This document shows positions 32,174 through 40,273 of a DNA stretch of 40,291 bases, piece after piece. A model generated the notes under the pieces. The model worked only from the letters and a program-made list of their open reading frames with translations. It did no database searches and had not been told where the DNA came from. Each line of letters begins with the position of its first letter. The stretch's first letter is position 1. The stretch is taken from positions 1 to 40,291 of the forward strand of contig JAFGWA010000021.1 in assembly GCA_016937715.1 (NCBI GenBank), read 5' to 3'. The stretch is from Candidatus Goldiibacteriota bacterium. Its GTDB lineage: Bacteria > Oederibacteriota > PGYV01. A program made the translations under genes and the position numbers.

Positions 32174-32677
32174 TTATCTAAGTTTTTTTATTCTGTCCCC
32201 GTAAAGGGCGAAAATTGAAGTTGTGCTGACAGTGGGATTGTTTTTTTCATCATCAGCGCCGTGCGTTAAGTACTGAATTCCTATCTTTTTATTGCCTATC
32301 TTGACAGTTTTAATTTTTATCCTGTCGCCTAAAAGCGCGCTGGCTTTATATTTATACTCTTCTCCGGATTTTACAAGTATGTACAGATAATAATATGTGC
32401 CGTCCCCGGAGCCTGAAACCGCGATTACAGATGCCATATCCTCTACGGAATCGCCGTCAAGGTCGCCGTGCGCCCCGCAGATATATGAAGACTGTGCCAT
32501 ATTCATAGAGCCGGGTTTTAATTCCTGTTCAAAATAGCCGTCTTCCATTTTTATCAGGCCGGATGCCGGAATTTTATTGGGGTAATTAAAATTTTTAAGG
32601 GTATTTTCATAGTCGGACATAGAGGCACATGAAATAAAGATAAAGCACAGAATAAAAGCAGGTATTATTGTTTTCAT
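32174..32677 (-). CDS. Predicted lipoprotein with a calcium-loop-like motif
   Basis: The 167-residue protein begins with a lipoprotein signal, ending IFISC with the lipid-attachment cysteine at residue 17. Near the middle it has HGDLDGDSVEDMASVIAVSGSGDGTYYYLYIL, resembling the FG-GAP/EF-like calcium loop (DxDxDxxxD) of VCBS-type repeats, followed by a beta-rich part. It is expected on the periplasmic face of a membrane. Function unknown. Strong SD AGGAGG upstream. The heptamer block at 32711 separates it from the divergent LiaF-like gene. Confidence 0.8.
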   Translation of the reverse strand: MKTIIPAFILCFIFISCASMSDYENTLKNFNYPNKIPASGLIKMEDGYFEQELKPGSMNMAQSSYICGAHGDLDGDSVEDMASVIAVSGSGDGTYYYLYILVKSGEEYKYKASALLGDRIKIKTVKIGNKKIGIQYLTHGADDEKNNPTVSTTSIFALYGDRIKKLR

Positions 32678-32710
32678 TTTTCGCCTCCTGAAAATAATAT
32701 AACAAATGTA

Positions 32711-32805
32711 AGATTAAGTTACAAGTTGCAAGTTACAAGTGGCAGGTAATAAGTAACAAGTTTTCAGTTGTAACTTGTAACCTGTCACCTGTCACTTGTC
32801 ACTGA
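32711..32805. repeat. Heptamer array with inverted arms (RGTTACA type), block B
   Basis: From 32716 the sequence can be cut into thirteen 7-nt units without breaking register, including across the centre: AAGTTAC, AAGTTGC, AAGTTAC, AAGTGGC and so on, turning over to AACTTGT, AACCTGT, CACCTGT. The two arms could pair. It lies between two divergent genes, in their promoter region. Confidence 0.85.
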
Positions 32806-32811
32806 TTTTAT

Positions 32812-32839
32812 TTGACAAACGCGAAAGCGGTGATAAAAT
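32812..32839 (+). promoter_or_regulatory. Promoter of the LiaF-like gene
   Basis: TTGACA at 32812-32817, a 16-nt spacer, and TAAAAT at 32834-32839 within GTGATAAAATTA. The predicted start is about 30 bp before the ribosome binding site GGAGGAGG. Confidence 0.7.
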
Positions 32840-32877
32840 TACTTTATGTAAAATAATTTAATATGTGGAGGAGGAAA

Positions 32878-33405
32878 ATGAAAATGCATGTGTGGTCACT
32901 GTTTTGGGGGGTTTTTTTCATACTTATCGGGATAAGCATTATGCTGAAGGCTTTTGGCATAATACTGCCGCTTTTCAGAATTCTGTTTGCCGCTTTTGTA
33001 ATTTTTGTGGGTATAAGTATTCTATTTCCGGGAGCTTTCAAAAAGTGCTGCGGAATATCACAGAGCGGAAGGGAAACAATGTTTTCTGAAAGCAACATTG
33101 AAGGTAATGATATTTCCGGCGAATACTCAACAATTTTTGGTGCATCAAATATTGATTTAACTCAGGTACAGCCCGGCGGGGCAAGAATTGAACTTAACGC
33201 GGTTTTTGGCGGGGTTAAGGTGAAAATTGACAAGGCAAAACCATATAAAATAAAGGGAAGCGCGGCATTTGGGGGCGTAATGCTTCCAAACGGCAACACT
33301 GCGGCTTTTGGAACAACTATCTATCATACAGATTCCTATAAAGAAGGTTCTCCCGCGATTGAAGTTGAAGCAAACGCGGTATTTGGCGGGATAGAGATTA
33401 GATAA
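32878..33405 (+). CDS. LiaF-like membrane protein (C-terminal beta domain)
   Basis: The 175-residue protein has two hydrophobic segments near the N-terminus (about 5-22 and 28-48) and a C-terminal region of repeated short strands with AVFGGVKV, AAFGGVML and AVFGGIEI, the pattern of the LiaF C-terminal domain (cell-wall-active antibiotic response family). In Firmicutes LiaF restrains a two-component sensor; no sensor is near here, so the role is open. Start at 32878 fits GGAGG six bases away; ATG 32884 is also possible. The TAA stop is the first TAA of heptamer block C, just as the icd stop is in block A. Confidence 0.8.
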   Translation: MKMHVWSLFWGVFFILIGISIMLKAFGIILPLFRILFAAFVIFVGISILFPGAFKKCCGISQSGRETMFSESNIEGNDISGEYSTIFGASNIDLTQVQPGGARIELNAVFGGVKVKIDKAKPYKIKGSAAFGGVMLPNGNTAAFGTTIYHTDSYKEGSPAIEVEANAVFGGIEIR

Positions 33406-33594
33406 CAGGTAACAAGTTACAAGTAACAGGTTACAGGTGAGAAACTGCAAGTAACAAGTTACAGATTGCAAGTTACAGGTGAAACAAACCTATAATTTGT
33501 AATCTGTAACTTTTTTTATTGTTTGCTTGTTATTTGTAAGCTGTAACCTGCCACTTTTACCCTGTAACCTGTTACTTGTAACTTGTTAACACCT
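33403..33594. repeat. Heptamer array with inverted arms (RGTTACA type), block C
   Basis: Beginning with the stop codon of the LiaF-like gene, twelve 7-nt units run in perfect register: TAACAGG, TAACAAG, TTACAAG, TAACAGG, TTACAGG, then variants such as TGAGAAA and CTGCAAG. After about 33491 the inverse form appears (GTAATCTGTAACTT, GTAACCTG, GTTACTTG). The 320-bp gap to 33728 otherwise holds only the promoter region of the next gene. Confidence 0.85.
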
Positions 33595-33727
33595 GTTTTG
33601 CATTAAGAAACTCCATGCCCTGCCATGCAAATGATAAACTATTGACAATACCCATATAATTGACTTATAATAAATTTATTGAACAGGAATATGTATAAAC
33701 TAAAATTATTCTTTAAGGAGGCTTAGA

Positions 33728-34024
33728 ATGGGCGCAACGCAGGCAGAAGCAATTGCTGAAAGGTTGAAAAATGAGGCGAAAAGGCTTTATCCGGGGTCGC
33801 TTGTAAGGGTTTCACTTGAACCTTATCCGAATGATGACGGCGCTGATGTTTATATTTACGCTCCCAGAAAATATGCTGATATGCTTTTAACAAAGCTTAA
33901 AGCGGCTAAATTAACATTCCTTAAGGGCACAAAAGTTGACGGCGGAAAAGTTAAGATATTAATGGAAGATATTGAAAATATTTCTCCTGAATTAAAAGAA
34001 AAACTTGTTGAAGCAAACAAGTAA
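33728..34024 (+). CDS. Hypothetical protein, 98 residues
   Basis: A soluble protein with an N-terminal helix (EAIAERLKNEAKRLYPG), two or three strands (LVRVSLEPYP, DVYIYAPRK), a helix (ADMLLTKLKAAKL) and a charged C-terminal helix. The alternating alpha/beta layout resembles a small ferredoxin-like fold, but I recognise no family. Excellent ribosome binding site AAGGAGG at 33715-33721. The M23 peptidase gene starts 69 bp later on the same strand, so it could be the first gene of the M23-bactofilin operon. Confidence 0.75.
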   Translation: MGATQAEAIAERLKNEAKRLYPGSLVRVSLEPYPNDDGADVYIYAPRKYADMLLTKLKAAKLTFLKGTKVDGGKVKILMEDIENISPELKEKLVEANK

Positions 34025-34093
34025 AATAAACTGTTTGTCTGAATGGCGGATTAATCAAGGGCGGGGGCCCGCGGTACCGTCAGGGGGTAAGTA

Positions 34094-35017
34094 ATGAAGC
34101 TTAAAAAGAGGGAAAAGCATCTGACAATTATGCTTGTTCCCGACGACAATTCTAAAGTGGTAAGTGTCAGATTAAGCGGAATCGTTTTTGCCGCACTTTT
34201 ATTATTATGGGTGTCCGGAATAGCTGTTTCCGCTTTTATCATATCAAGGCATGCCAATTACAGGGCCACAATTGAATACAACAAATACCTTAATCAGAAG
34301 CATAAAGTTTTCACCGCGGAAGTCTTAAGGGCCAGGGAAGCTGTAAAAAGAATTTCAGAGCTTGACGGGCAGCTTAGGGGAATGCTTAAACTGAAAAGCA
34401 GGGAAGGCATAATTAAATATACAGGTTTCGGCGGGCCCACAAATATAGATTCGCAGATGCTTGAAAAGCACATTAAAGACAGGGACAGCAGCATAGAAAC
34501 AGATTCATTCGCGCTTGCCGCGAAATTTATTGACGAAGAGTCGCGAAAGTCAGAGCAGAGCTACCAGCAGATAATAAAATACATAACCGAACAGCGGGCA
34601 AGGATGACAGCTGTGCCTTCGGGTTGGCCCGTTAAAGGCTGGATAACCGCGGGTTTTGGTTCAAGAATGGACCCTTTTACAGGCGCGCTTACTTTTCATG
34701 AAGGTGTGGATATAGCAAATGATGAAGGCACGCCGATTAAGGCGCAGGCAGACGGCGTTATTACAGGCGCCGGGTTTGAGCGCGGATATGGTAATGTTGT
34801 CCTTATAAATCACGCGAACGGTTATACCACCCGTTACGGGCATTTAAGAAATTTTGTGGTGACAAAAGGGCAGCATATTAAGAAAGGGCAGATACTTGGA
34901 TATATGGGCAGCACCGGAAGGTCAACCGCTTCGCATCTTCATTATGAAGTAAGGCTTAACGGAGTTGCGGTTAACCCTGTAAGATATATGCGCGAAGAAA
35001 CCGCGCTTAATAAATAA
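34094..35017 (+). CDS. M23 metallopeptidase with coiled-coil stalk
   Basis: The 307-residue protein has a short cytoplasmic tail, one membrane segment (about 27-50), a helical, probably coiled-coil periplasmic stalk (about 60-172) and a C-terminal M23 domain (about 178-300). Zinc ligands are H202 and D206 in FHEGVDIAN and H283 in SHLHYEV, with H250 and H281 as further active-site residues, so it should be an active peptidoglycan endopeptidase. M23-bactofilin gene pairs shape cells in several bacteria (for example Csd1 and CcmA of Helicobacter); the bactofilin gene follows after 10 bp here, so a cell-shape role is likely. Confidence 0.93.
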   Translation: MKLKKREKHLTIMLVPDDNSKVVSVRLSGIVFAALLLLWVSGIAVSAFIISRHANYRATIEYNKYLNQKHKVFTAEVLRAREAVKRISELDGQLRGMLKLKSREGIIKYTGFGGPTNIDSQMLEKHIKDRDSSIETDSFALAAKFIDEESRKSEQSYQQIIKYITEQRARMTAVPSGWPVKGWITAGFGSRMDPFTGALTFHEGVDIANDEGTPIKAQADGVITGAGFERGYGNVVLINHANGYTTRYGHLRNFVVTKGQHIKKGQILGYMGSTGRSTASHLHYEVRLNGVAVNPVRYMREETALNK

Positions 35018-35027
35018 GGCGGACAAA

Positions 35028-35369
35028 ATGTTTTCATCATCAAATGTGGCCACTGTTATTGCCAGGGATTGTGAAGTAAAAGGCAATATAAATACCAAAG
35101 GCACAATACGCATAGACGGCAAAGTGGAAGGCAATGTCACAACTGATGCCGGAGTCATAATAGGCGAAAACGCGGTTATTAAAGGCGATGTTGAATGCAA
35201 ATTTGCCGTAATCGCGGGCAAGGTAACGGGCGATGTAATTGCCGCGGCAAAACTTGAACTTATGCATACCGGAAAACTTTACGGAGACATTAAAACCCCA
35301 AAGATAGTCATGGCGGAAGGCGTAATATTTGAAGGCAGCTGTGAAATGGAATCTGCCGCGCAGAAATAA
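35028..35369 (+). CDS. Bactofilin
   Basis: The 113-residue protein has the bactofilin core: VIARDCEVKGNINTKGTIRI, DGKVEGNVTT, VIIGENAVIKGDVE and further hexapeptide-like strand repeats that form a small right-handed beta helix, with short polar tails. Bactofilins polymerise without nucleotide into membrane-associated filaments and recruit cell-wall enzymes. It lies 10 bp after the M23 peptidase gene, the standard pairing, and is followed by a terminator. Confidence 0.95.
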   Translation: MFSSSNVATVIARDCEVKGNINTKGTIRIDGKVEGNVTTDAGVIIGENAVIKGDVECKFAVIAGKVTGDVIAAAKLELMHTGKLYGDIKTPKIVMAEGVIFEGSCEMESAAQK

Positions 35370-35396
35370 AAAACGGTTAATTATTAAAAATATGCG

Positions 35397-35425
35397 GCCG
35401 GCGATATAAGCCGGCTGTTTTTATT
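35397..35425 (+). terminator. Intrinsic terminator after the bactofilin
   Basis: GCCGGC (35397-35402), a 7-nt loop, GCCGGC (35410-35415), then TGTTTTTATTT. Confidence 0.8.
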
Positions 35426-35503
35426 TGTAAATATTGCGGTTTGCAGCCGCTATAGCTTAACTGCTTAAACTGTTAAAGTGCTGTTTTTAAAAAGGAGATT
35501 ACA

Positions 35504-36952
35504 ATGATTAAAGTCCGTTTTGCGCCAAGCCCCACAGGATACCTTCACATAGGCGGTGCAAGGACCGCGCTTTTTAATTACCTTTTTGCCAAAAGGCAGG
35601 GTGGTAAATTTGTGTTAAGAATAGAAGACACGGATAAAGAACGTTCCACAAAAGAGTCGGAACAGGAAATACTTGATTCTTTAAAATGGCTTGGCCTGGA
35701 CTGGGATGAGGGCCCCGGAAAAAGCGCGGATGATTCCATGTATTACCAGACTAAAAGGCTTGATGTATATCATAAACACGCGGAAAAATTAATCGCGGAC
35801 GGCAAGGCGTATAAATGTTTCTGCACAAAAGAAGAACTTGATGCCGAAAGAAAAAAAGCGGAGGCTGAAAAAAGGGCTTTTAAATATGACAGCAGATGCG
35901 CGCTTTTAACGCCGGAGCAGGTAAAAGCAAATGAAGCTGCGGGTAAAACATATACTGTAAGGTTAAAAGTACCCAAAGACGGCGAAGTAATAGTGGAAGA
36001 CATGATAAGGGGCGATGTGAAAACAGCCAATTCCGTTTTGGATGACATGATAATTTTGCGCGCGGACGGCATGCCTATTTATAATTTTGTAGTCGTGGTG
36101 GACGACGCGGATATGGGTATTACCCACGTCATACGCGGCGAAGACCACCTTTCAAACACACCAAAGCAGATACATATGTACAAAGCGCTGGGATATCAGG
36201 TGCCAAAATTCGCGCACATCCCCCTGATACTGGGAAGGGACAAAAGCAAGCTTTCCAAAAGGCACGGCGAAACAGCGGTATTAAATTACAGAAAAATGGG
36301 TTATTTAAAAGAGGCAATGGTTAACTATCTTGCATTTTTAGGCTGGTCGCCGGAATCAGGCAAGGACATTATGACAATGGAAGAATTAATATCCGAATTT
36401 GACCTTACGCGCGTGCACAAAGCGGGCGCCATGTTTGACGACCAGAAACTTCAGTGGATTAACGGCATGTATATAAGAAAGAAAAGTATTGATGAATTAA
36501 CAGACCTTTGCATTCCGCAGCTTATAAATGACGGGTATATAACGCAGGCAGAAGCGGTGTCAAAAAGGGATTATCTTAAAAAAGTGGTTGCAGTACAGCA
36601 GGAAAAATTAAAACTGATAAACGAAATCGGAGCGCTGTCGTCGTACTTTTTTAGGGATGATGTTGAAATGCAGCCGGAAGCGCAAAAGGTATGGGAAAAG
36701 AATTCGGAAGAGCGCTTAAAAGTGCTTGAAGTGTTATTGAAAATAGTTGAAGAAGAAGGAACGGAAGATAAAGCCAAAGTTGAAGAACGCGTAAGGGTGG
36801 ATATGGAAGCCGCGGGCATAAAATCAAAAGTGTACATGCATGTGATAAGGGTTGCGTTAAGCGGTGTCACGCAGGGGCCGGGATTGTTTGACTTAGTTGA
36901 AATTGTGGGTAAAGACAGGTGCGTAAAAAGAATTAAAAAGTTAATGGTTTAA
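35504..36952 (+). CDS. gltX: Glutamyl-tRNA synthetase
   Basis: The 482-residue class I synthetase attaches glutamate to tRNA(Glu) and, in organisms without glutaminyl-tRNA synthetase, also to tRNA(Gln). The N-terminus RFAPSPTGYLHIGGARTALFN contains the HIGH motif (HIGG, 15-18), and the KMSKS motif is KLSKR (249-253). LRIEDTDKERS and VVVDDADMGITHVIRGEDH are also standard. C-terminal anticodon-binding region present, length normal. SD AAGGAG. The nitroreductase gene follows 13 bp later and is probably co-transcribed. Confidence 0.97.
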   Translation: MIKVRFAPSPTGYLHIGGARTALFNYLFAKRQGGKFVLRIEDTDKERSTKESEQEILDSLKWLGLDWDEGPGKSADDSMYYQTKRLDVYHKHAEKLIADGKAYKCFCTKEELDAERKKAEAEKRAFKYDSRCALLTPEQVKANEAAGKTYTVRLKVPKDGEVIVEDMIRGDVKTANSVLDDMIILRADGMPIYNFVVVVDDADMGITHVIRGEDHLSNTPKQIHMYKALGYQVPKFAHIPLILGRDKSKLSKRHGETAVLNYRKMGYLKEAMVNYLAFLGWSPESGKDIMTMEELISEFDLTRVHKAGAMFDDQKLQWINGMYIRKKSIDELTDLCIPQLINDGYITQAEAVSKRDYLKKVVAVQQEKLKLINEIGALSSYFFRDDVEMQPEAQKVWEKNSEERLKVLEVLLKIVEEEGTEDKAKVEERVRVDMEAAGIKSKVYMHVIRVALSGVTQGPGLFDLVEIVGKDRCVKRIKKLMV

Positions 36953-36965
36953 ACCGGGAGATTTT

Positions 36966-37793
36966 ATGCAGAACGCAATTCAGATAATGAAAGACAGGGC
37001 TTCGTGGCGCACGTTTAAGGATATGGACATAGAACAGGAAAAAATAAACGCGTTAAAGCAGGCAATTGAAGGGGATAAAACAGGCCCTTTTGGCGCTAAA
37101 GTCCGCATGGTACTGGTGGATATAGAAGCTGTGGATGCTGATAAGGCGATGAAACTGGGAACTTACGGGACAATTGAAGGGGCAAAAGTATTTATTACAG
37201 CGGCTGCGGAGAAAAAAGACAAATCGCTTGCGGATGTAGGTTATATTCTTGAAGAAGTGATACTTTTATGCACATCACTGGGATTGGGTACGTGCTGGAT
37301 GGGTGTAACATACGATAAAGCTGGTTTCAGCGCTGCCATGAACCTTAAAGAAAATGAAGAGTTGATAGCGGTAACGCCTGTGGGTTACGCCGTGGAAAAA
37401 AGGCGGCTTAAAGATAAAGCCATGAGGGTCTTTGTAAAATCTGACACGCGTAAACACTGGAATATGCTGTTTTTTGAAGGTGATTTTACAAAATCTTTAA
37501 ATAAAGAAGCCTCGGGCGGGTTTGAGCAGGCTCTTGAATGCGTAAGAATAGGCCCTTCGGCATCCAACCAGCAGCCGTGGAGAATTATAAAAGCCGGCAA
37601 TACATTTCATTTTTATCTTGAATATACACCCGCGTATAAATTTCAGTTTGGGCAGACAATAGACATTGGCATAGCCATGAAACACTTTGAACTTGCCTGC
37701 AATGAACTTGGGATAAAAGGAAAGTGGCAGTTTGCCAAACCGGCAATAGAATGCGGGGAGAAAAAGTATTATTCCACGTACGTCACGGAATAG
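36966..37793 (+). CDS. TM1586-type nitroreductase-like protein
   Basis: The 275-residue protein is made of two halves with the nitroreductase fold: an N-terminal half starting with RASWRTFKDMDI and containing LGTCWMGVTY, and a second half with RIGPSASNQQPWRII, the signature of the TM1586/putative TM nitroreductase family. These are probable FMN proteins with unknown substrate. The usual N-terminal phosphate-binding RRSxR is reduced here to RASWR. SD GGGAG. It lies 13 bp after gltX and converges with truB. Confidence 0.87.
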   Translation: MQNAIQIMKDRASWRTFKDMDIEQEKINALKQAIEGDKTGPFGAKVRMVLVDIEAVDADKAMKLGTYGTIEGAKVFITAAAEKKDKSLADVGYILEEVILLCTSLGLGTCWMGVTYDKAGFSAAMNLKENEELIAVTPVGYAVEKRRLKDKAMRVFVKSDTRKHWNMLFFEGDFTKSLNKEASGGFEQALECVRIGPSASNQQPWRIIKAGNTFHFYLEYTPAYKFQFGQTIDIGIAMKHFELACNELGIKGKWQFAKPAIECGEKKYYSTYVTE

Positions 37794-37816
37794 GGTTTAA
37801 TTTTTCGGATAATATA

Positions 37817-38671
37817 TTAAATCTCTATTCCTCTGTTTATTTTTAAAACACTTCCTTCAACCGTGCACATGGCCAATACTTTGCCGTCAAATACTGTTTT
37901 GATTACTTCACCGGGCTTAAAACCAAACCTGTTCTTTAACGCGATCCCGTTTTTTAACATTAACTGCTCCGGCGCGCTTATAGGGGCTTCTTTTACGTTA
38001 TATAGGGTGTCGTTGATGGAAATTATGTGTTTTTGTAAATCTTCAATAGCCGATAATGTCAGGGCGTTGTCACTGCTGAATTTTCCTATTCTGGTACGTT
38101 TTAAATATGAAAGGTGGCCGCAGGTATTAATGGCTTCTGCTAAATCGCGGGCAAGGCTTCTCATATACGTACCGGAAGAACATGCCACCTTAAGGCGGGC
38201 TGTGGTTTCAAGAACTTCTAAAACTTCAATTGAAAATATTTCCACTGCCCTGGGCTCCGGTTTTACTTCTTTGCCGGCGCGGGCAAGTTCGTACAGTTTT
38301 TTTCCGTCTTTTTTAATAGCGGAATAAGCGGGCGGAATCTGCATGATTTTGCCTGTAAAATCAGGTATTTTAGCGTTTATTTTATCCGCTAAATCCGCGG
38401 GCACCGGCAGGGTGTTTATCTCTTTGCCCATGGCGTCATCTGTATCAGTTGACGCGCCAAACTGAATCTGCATTTCGTACTCTTTGGTATCATCCACATA
38501 ATCCGCTATCTTGGTAGCGTTACCCAAAAGCACAACCAGAAGGCCTTCTGCCATCGGGTCAAGGGTGCCGGTGTGCCCAATTTTATTTATTTTAATCTGT
38601 TTTTTAACCTGCTCTATGGCTTTGAATGAAGTGGGCCCTTTTTCTTTGTATAAAAGTAAAATTCCGTCCAT
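37817..38671 (-). CDS. truB: tRNA pseudouridine-55 synthase
   Basis: The 284-residue enzyme converts U55 of the T-loop of tRNAs to pseudouridine. It has KEKGPTSF near the start, the catalytic D38 in GHTGTLDPMAEGLL, IQFGASTDTDDAMG, IPPAYSAIK, and CSSGTYMRSLARDLA, followed by a small C-terminal PUA-like region (KPGEVIKTVFDGKVLAMC). The start at 38671 is taken because AAGGCGG precedes it and MDGILLLYKEKG is the usual N-terminus; the in-frame ATG at 38701 adds ten unlikely residues. Confidence 0.95.
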   Translation of the reverse strand: MDGILLLYKEKGPTSFKAIEQVKKQIKINKIGHTGTLDPMAEGLLVVLLGNATKIADYVDDTKEYEMQIQFGASTDTDDAMGKEINTLPVPADLADKINAKIPDFTGKIMQIPPAYSAIKKDGKKLYELARAGKEVKPEPRAVEIFSIEVLEVLETTARLKVACSSGTYMRSLARDLAEAINTCGHLSYLKRTRIGKFSSDNALTLSAIEDLQKHIISINDTLYNVKEAPISAPEQLMLKNGIALKNRFGFKPGEVIKTVFDGKVLAMCTVEGSVLKINRGIEI

Positions 38672-38782
38672 GTTACCGCCTTGTTGTTTTTTGCAGGGCA
38701 AATGATATCACAATATGGGTAAAGTGGAAAGTATATTTAAGTGTTAAGGGAGGAGAACCGGAAGCCTGTACTTTTATTAATA

Positions 38783-40129
38783 TCAATCCCAGAAAAACTT
38801 TGTTGTTAAAGAAAAATTGAATATATCCGCCCGGGTATTGTTATAAAGGTCAAAATAATCATATGTGTCAATTACGGGAGTCCACTTGCAGGATAAATCG
38901 CATTTAAAATTGCTGTTTTTAAAACCAAATCCGCCTGTAATAAATATGTCTTCATAAGAAGGATGCATATCCGCGGTATCCACAGAATACGGGCTGTATA
39001 AAACATATTCTGATTCTGTTTTGCCTGCTCCTAATCTTAATATAAAGTTATCAATGAATTCTGTTTCTATGCCGGCATATTTGTTACGCCTGTTAATTTC
39101 AATACAGGCTTTAACGGCGGAACTGGTATATTCAAGCCCAAGGGTCAAACCTTCCTGCGCAAATACGCTGTAAATATTAAGCCATTCGGTCATTCTCCAC
39201 CTGGCTTTCAGTTCGGACAGCAATTTATCTGCAGGGCTATAATAGTCATTTTGTTTTTCGTATGTTGTTATTCGGGGTGATATTTTAAATGAAAGCTCAA
39301 ATGATTCTTCACGAATCCCTGCGCCCAGATCAAAAAATATCTGTTCGAAAACATGTATGGAATCATAGTTTTGGTGCAACGGGATATCCTGATAAACATG
39401 CAGATTTTTTGACTCTCCGTGCAGAAAGCCGGTATTCAAAGAAACATTTAAAATGGAAAATTGAGATGCAGCGCTAAACAGAAAAGTTGTTAGGCGGTCT
39501 TCGTTTATATGGATTCCGGAATATAAATAAGATTCTCCGGTTCCTGAGATAGCATTTTTATATGTTGAATATTCAGATTCTCTGTAATTAAAATAATTGG
39601 AAACTCTTATGCCAAAACTTAAATCATTCAAATCTAATATGTATTCAATACTTCCCGTATTAAAATATTTTGAATCGGATGAAGAATCTCCGGCTGCTGT
39701 GTAAGTGGTGTCGTTATAAGATGAGTAAGATGAATAAGGGTTAGTATAAGGGTAAAATCTGCCGGGTTCATACTCGCGGTTATATCTCCAGTCAGCGTTT
39801 ATTACATTATTCTTGTCAAACCAGTAAGTGATTGAATTTGTATCACTGCCGAAAATCATCCTTAACGGTTCGGGGGAGGTCTGGTAGTTTGTGGAAAGGG
39901 AGATAACATTTTTTCTTGTCCGTGTCACAAAAGCGGCAGGAAACCCCATATTATAAAGGTCAAAAGTGTTATTGCCGTCTTCAAAGCCATACGCAACCGT
40001 TCCTAAAGCAAGGCGTTTTGTATAACTGCCTTCCCACCAGTTGTTTAATGTATAAAGTCCGGAGGTGTCCTCCGCCAATATTAATGAAGATACGGCGAGC
40101 ATAAGCGTCAGTAAAATTGTTTTTTTCAA
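38783..40129 (-). CDS. Predicted outer-membrane beta-barrel protein, TTG start
   Basis: The 448-residue protein has a signal peptide (MKKTILLTLMLAVSSLILA, cleavage near residue 19) and then many alternating polar/hydrophobic strands rich in Tyr, Ser, Asn and Phe (e.g. LSFGIRVSNYFNY, SFELSFKISPRI, LTLGLEYTSSAV, NFILRLGAG), ending TTKFFWD with aromatic residues close to the end, as barrel proteins do. No conserved family recognised. The start is TTG at 40129, supported by AAAGGGG about eleven bases upstream and the signal peptide beginning there. It is a single gene. Confidence 0.75.
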   Translation of the reverse strand: MKKTILLTLMLAVSSLILAEDTSGLYTLNNWWEGSYTKRLALGTVAYGFEDGNNTFDLYNMGFPAAFVTRTRKNVISLSTNYQTSPEPLRMIFGSDTNSITYWFDKNNVINADWRYNREYEPGRFYPYTNPYSSYSSYNDTTYTAAGDSSSDSKYFNTGSIEYILDLNDLSFGIRVSNYFNYRESEYSTYKNAISGTGESYLYSGIHINEDRLTTFLFSAASQFSILNVSLNTGFLHGESKNLHVYQDIPLHQNYDSIHVFEQIFFDLGAGIREESFELSFKISPRITTYEKQNDYYSPADKLLSELKARWRMTEWLNIYSVFAQEGLTLGLEYTSSAVKACIEINRRNKYAGIETEFIDNFILRLGAGKTESEYVLYSPYSVDTADMHPSYEDIFITGGFGFKNSNFKCDLSCKWTPVIDTYDYFDLYNNTRADIFNFSLTTKFFWD

Positions 40130-40233
40130 TCCCTTACCCCTTTAATTGTTTTACAGATAATACCATGTATTAATACTTTTTTATATAGATTTATGGGTTG
40201 TTTTTCGCGGTTTCCAATCTGTAACAGCAACGT

Positions 40234-40273
40234 GATAATGTCCTCTTGTGGCAAAGTAATAATGTCCTCTTTT
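40234..40273. repeat. Two direct repeats at the right edge, possible insertion-sequence end
   Basis: ATAATGTCCTCTT occurs at 40235 and again at 40258, 23 bp apart. Repeated terminal boxes of this kind occur at the ends of some insertion sequences (IS21- and IS481-like). The window ends before any transposase could be seen. Confidence 0.35.
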
